The translations under genes and the position numbers were made by a program. This document shows, in pieces, positions 31,318-32,691 of a DNA stretch of 32,691 nucleotides (the first letter of the stretch is position 1; each line of letters opens with the position of its first letter). The notes under the pieces are model-generated. The model saw only the letters and a program-made list of their open reading frames with translations, ran no database searches and was not told where the DNA came from. Source of the DNA: Desulfobacterales bacterium (GTDB lineage: Bacteria; Desulfobacterota; Desulfobacteria; Desulfobacterales; JAHEIW01); assembly GCA_030145015.1 (NCBI GenBank), contig JAQYWI010000046.1, positions 1 through 32,691 on the forward strand, given 5' to 3'.

Positions 31318-32691
31318 ATGGGGAAAATACGCACACGCTATGGTGATGGGTCTCCCGTTGAGCTCAGCGAAGGCGCCGTCATGCAGGATTTGGAGGAAGG
31401 GACCCGGGATGCAGCGCAACGTGGCAATATTCCGGTGCTTACGAAGGAAGAATTGCAGCATCTTTTTGATATTTTCAGTTCACCTCACCGGTTCGTGGGA
31501 GTGGAAGCCGGCAAAGAGATCGTCCTTTCCTATGATGGAACACCCATTAAAATGAGCCGCACCCAGGTCAATGTCGACCGCCTGCAGTGCCTTCAAATCT
31601 ATGAAAAACTCATGGGGGCCGACACCCTGGAACTGGGATATCCGGATTATAGCTTTAAACCGATTAAATCGATGGTGACTTACGAACAACCCCTCTTAGA
31701 GCAGGTGCTTGCAGTAACCACCGCACCTATATTTTATGGGGCCATGCCGAATTTAGGTTTGTACAGCCAGCCCGACGGCCCCTTTCCCAACCCCGCCGAA
31801 TTGCTGCCGCAGGGAAAAATTGACGAAGCCAGAGCTTCTTACGAAGCATCCGTTGAGCATGCGGTCAGAGATATTGTTTACGTCTCCAGTGCCCTGTATG
31901 AGTCCGGGGCGGATGCCATCATCCTGGATACGGTTGGTGCCGCCGGTGATGCTGATTTTTTAGCCGCCTTAATGGCAACGGAGGTACTCAGAGAAAAATA
32001 TCCTGGTATTTGCGTGGAGCTCGGCATGGCCGGGGAGTTCGTTTTAGGAATGCATGGCGAGATGACCTATAACGAAGAAAGACTGGCCGGGATGTACCCC
32101 CAGGACCAGGTTAAAGCAGCCCAAAAGGCGGGTGTCACCATTTTTGGGCCGGTGGTTAATACCAACACCAATGAGTCGGCGCCCTGGAATGTTTCCAGGG
32201 CGATTACCTATATGAAAGCCTGTTGCGAAGTCGCCACGATACCCGTTCATGTGAACATGGGCATGGGAGTTGGTGCGATGACGGTACATGATCACCCACC
32301 GCTGGATGTGGCCTCACGGGCCTCCAAAGCCATGGTTGAAATTTGTCGTCTGGACGGATTGTAGGTGGGTGTGGGTGATCCGTTCGGCATGGCCATTACG
32401 CACGCGGTTGCCTCGGGAATGGGCGGAATGAGAGCTGCTGGAGATCTGGTGGCTCGCATGCAAATTGCCAGAGGCATGAAAATCGATCAAGCTAAAAAAT
32501 ATGTGGCCGACAAACTCAAGGTTGCAGTGGCGGACCTCACGGATCCGATTATCATGAATGAGGTGCGCGAAGATTTAAAGCTGGGAGTGCTCCACCCGCA
32601 TGGAGGCTCGCCTAAATGTATGGAGGCCAAATTTAATATCGCAGCGCTGCTTGACATTGACATCAATTGTGTAAACCGATTCAAGCAAAAG
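31318..32691 (+). CDS. mtbB: Second dimethylamine methyltransferase with in-frame amber (pyrrolysine) codon, cut just before its end
   Basis: The frame starts MGKIRTRYGDGSPVELSEGA at the ATG at 31318, with AGGAGG 5 nt upstream. It is broken only by TAG at 32362-32364 (residue 349, EICRLDGL-TAG-VGVGDPFGMA) and runs to the window edge after 458 codons. The copy at 23576 has 461 residues, so only a few residues are missing. The two copies are highly similar throughout (FYGAMPNLGLYSQPDGPFP is identical) but differ at many codons, so they are not a recent duplication. Function is dimethylamine to corrinoid methyl transfer. It ends DIDINCVNRFKQK, the same sequence preserved in the mtbB relic at 27656-27706, so this copy is the closer relative of the relic. 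Confidence 0.95.
32362..32364 (+). other. In-frame amber codon read as pyrrolysine (second mtbB, residue 349)
   Basis: TAG is flanked by CRLDGL and VGVGDPFGM and followed by 109 codons of MtbB sequence in the same frame (GGMRAAGDLVARMQ is shared with the first copy). Confidence 0.92.

Overview
The window most likely comes from a sulfate-reducing deltaproteobacterium (Desulfobacterota, Desulfobacterales-like). The reasons are its many MttB-family methyltransferases, four genes with an in-frame amber codon at the pyrrolysine (Pyl) position, a methyltetrahydrofolate-linked rather than coenzyme M-linked methyl acceptor, Gram-negative branched-chain amino acid type ABC transport genes, and palindromic intergenic repeats. 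The taxonomic placement is inference; no rRNA or other marker gene is present.

Left part (1-4490). A left-truncated MttB-family gene runs on the minus strand from 646. It is divergent from a plus-strand group: a uroporphyrinogen-decarboxylase-like methyltransferase, an EamA permease, and a second, distant MttB homologue without Pyl. A 254-bp MITE-like palindromic element (4494-4747) closes this part.

Middle part (4879-14773, all minus strand). This holds a complete high-affinity uptake system (livG, livF, livH, livM, then the periplasmic binding protein). Upstream are a universal stress protein, a sulfatase-fold hydrolase with Thr at the formylglycine position, an APH/choline-kinase-like phosphotransferase and an acyl-CoA synthetase. 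A 552-bp regulatory region (14774-15325) with duplicated blocks and two near-identical palindromic operators separates the acyl-CoA synthetase from the divergent methyltransferase cluster.

Right part (15326-32691, all plus strand). The order is: Pyl-less MttB homologue (Pro at the Pyl site), Pyl-type mttB, corrinoid protein, Pyl-type mttB, methyl-THF:corrinoid methyltransferase, class III aminotransferase, Pyl-type mtbB, dimethylglycine/sarcosine dehydrogenase-like flavoprotein, a decayed mtbB fragment with a Tyr codon in place of the amber codon, second corrinoid protein, Pyl-less MttB homologue (Met at the Pyl site), isocitrate/isopropylmalate/tartrate-type dehydrogenase, and a second Pyl-type mtbB that runs off the right edge.

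Proposed function (inference). Quaternary and tertiary methylamines enter through the ABC transporter or the EamA permease. MttB and MtbB move methyl groups from trimethylamine and dimethylamine to the corrinoid proteins, and the MtgA-like enzyme passes them to tetrahydrofolate for oxidation in a Wood-Ljungdahl branch. The Pyl-less MttB homologues would handle quaternary amines such as glycine betaine or carnitine-type compounds. The flavoprotein would demethylate dimethylglycine or sarcosine onto folate, and the aminotransferase, acyl-CoA synthetase and hydroxyacid dehydrogenase would process the carbon skeletons. The Pyl biosynthesis and tRNA genes (pylTSBCD), a corrinoid reductive activase and MtmB are not in the window.
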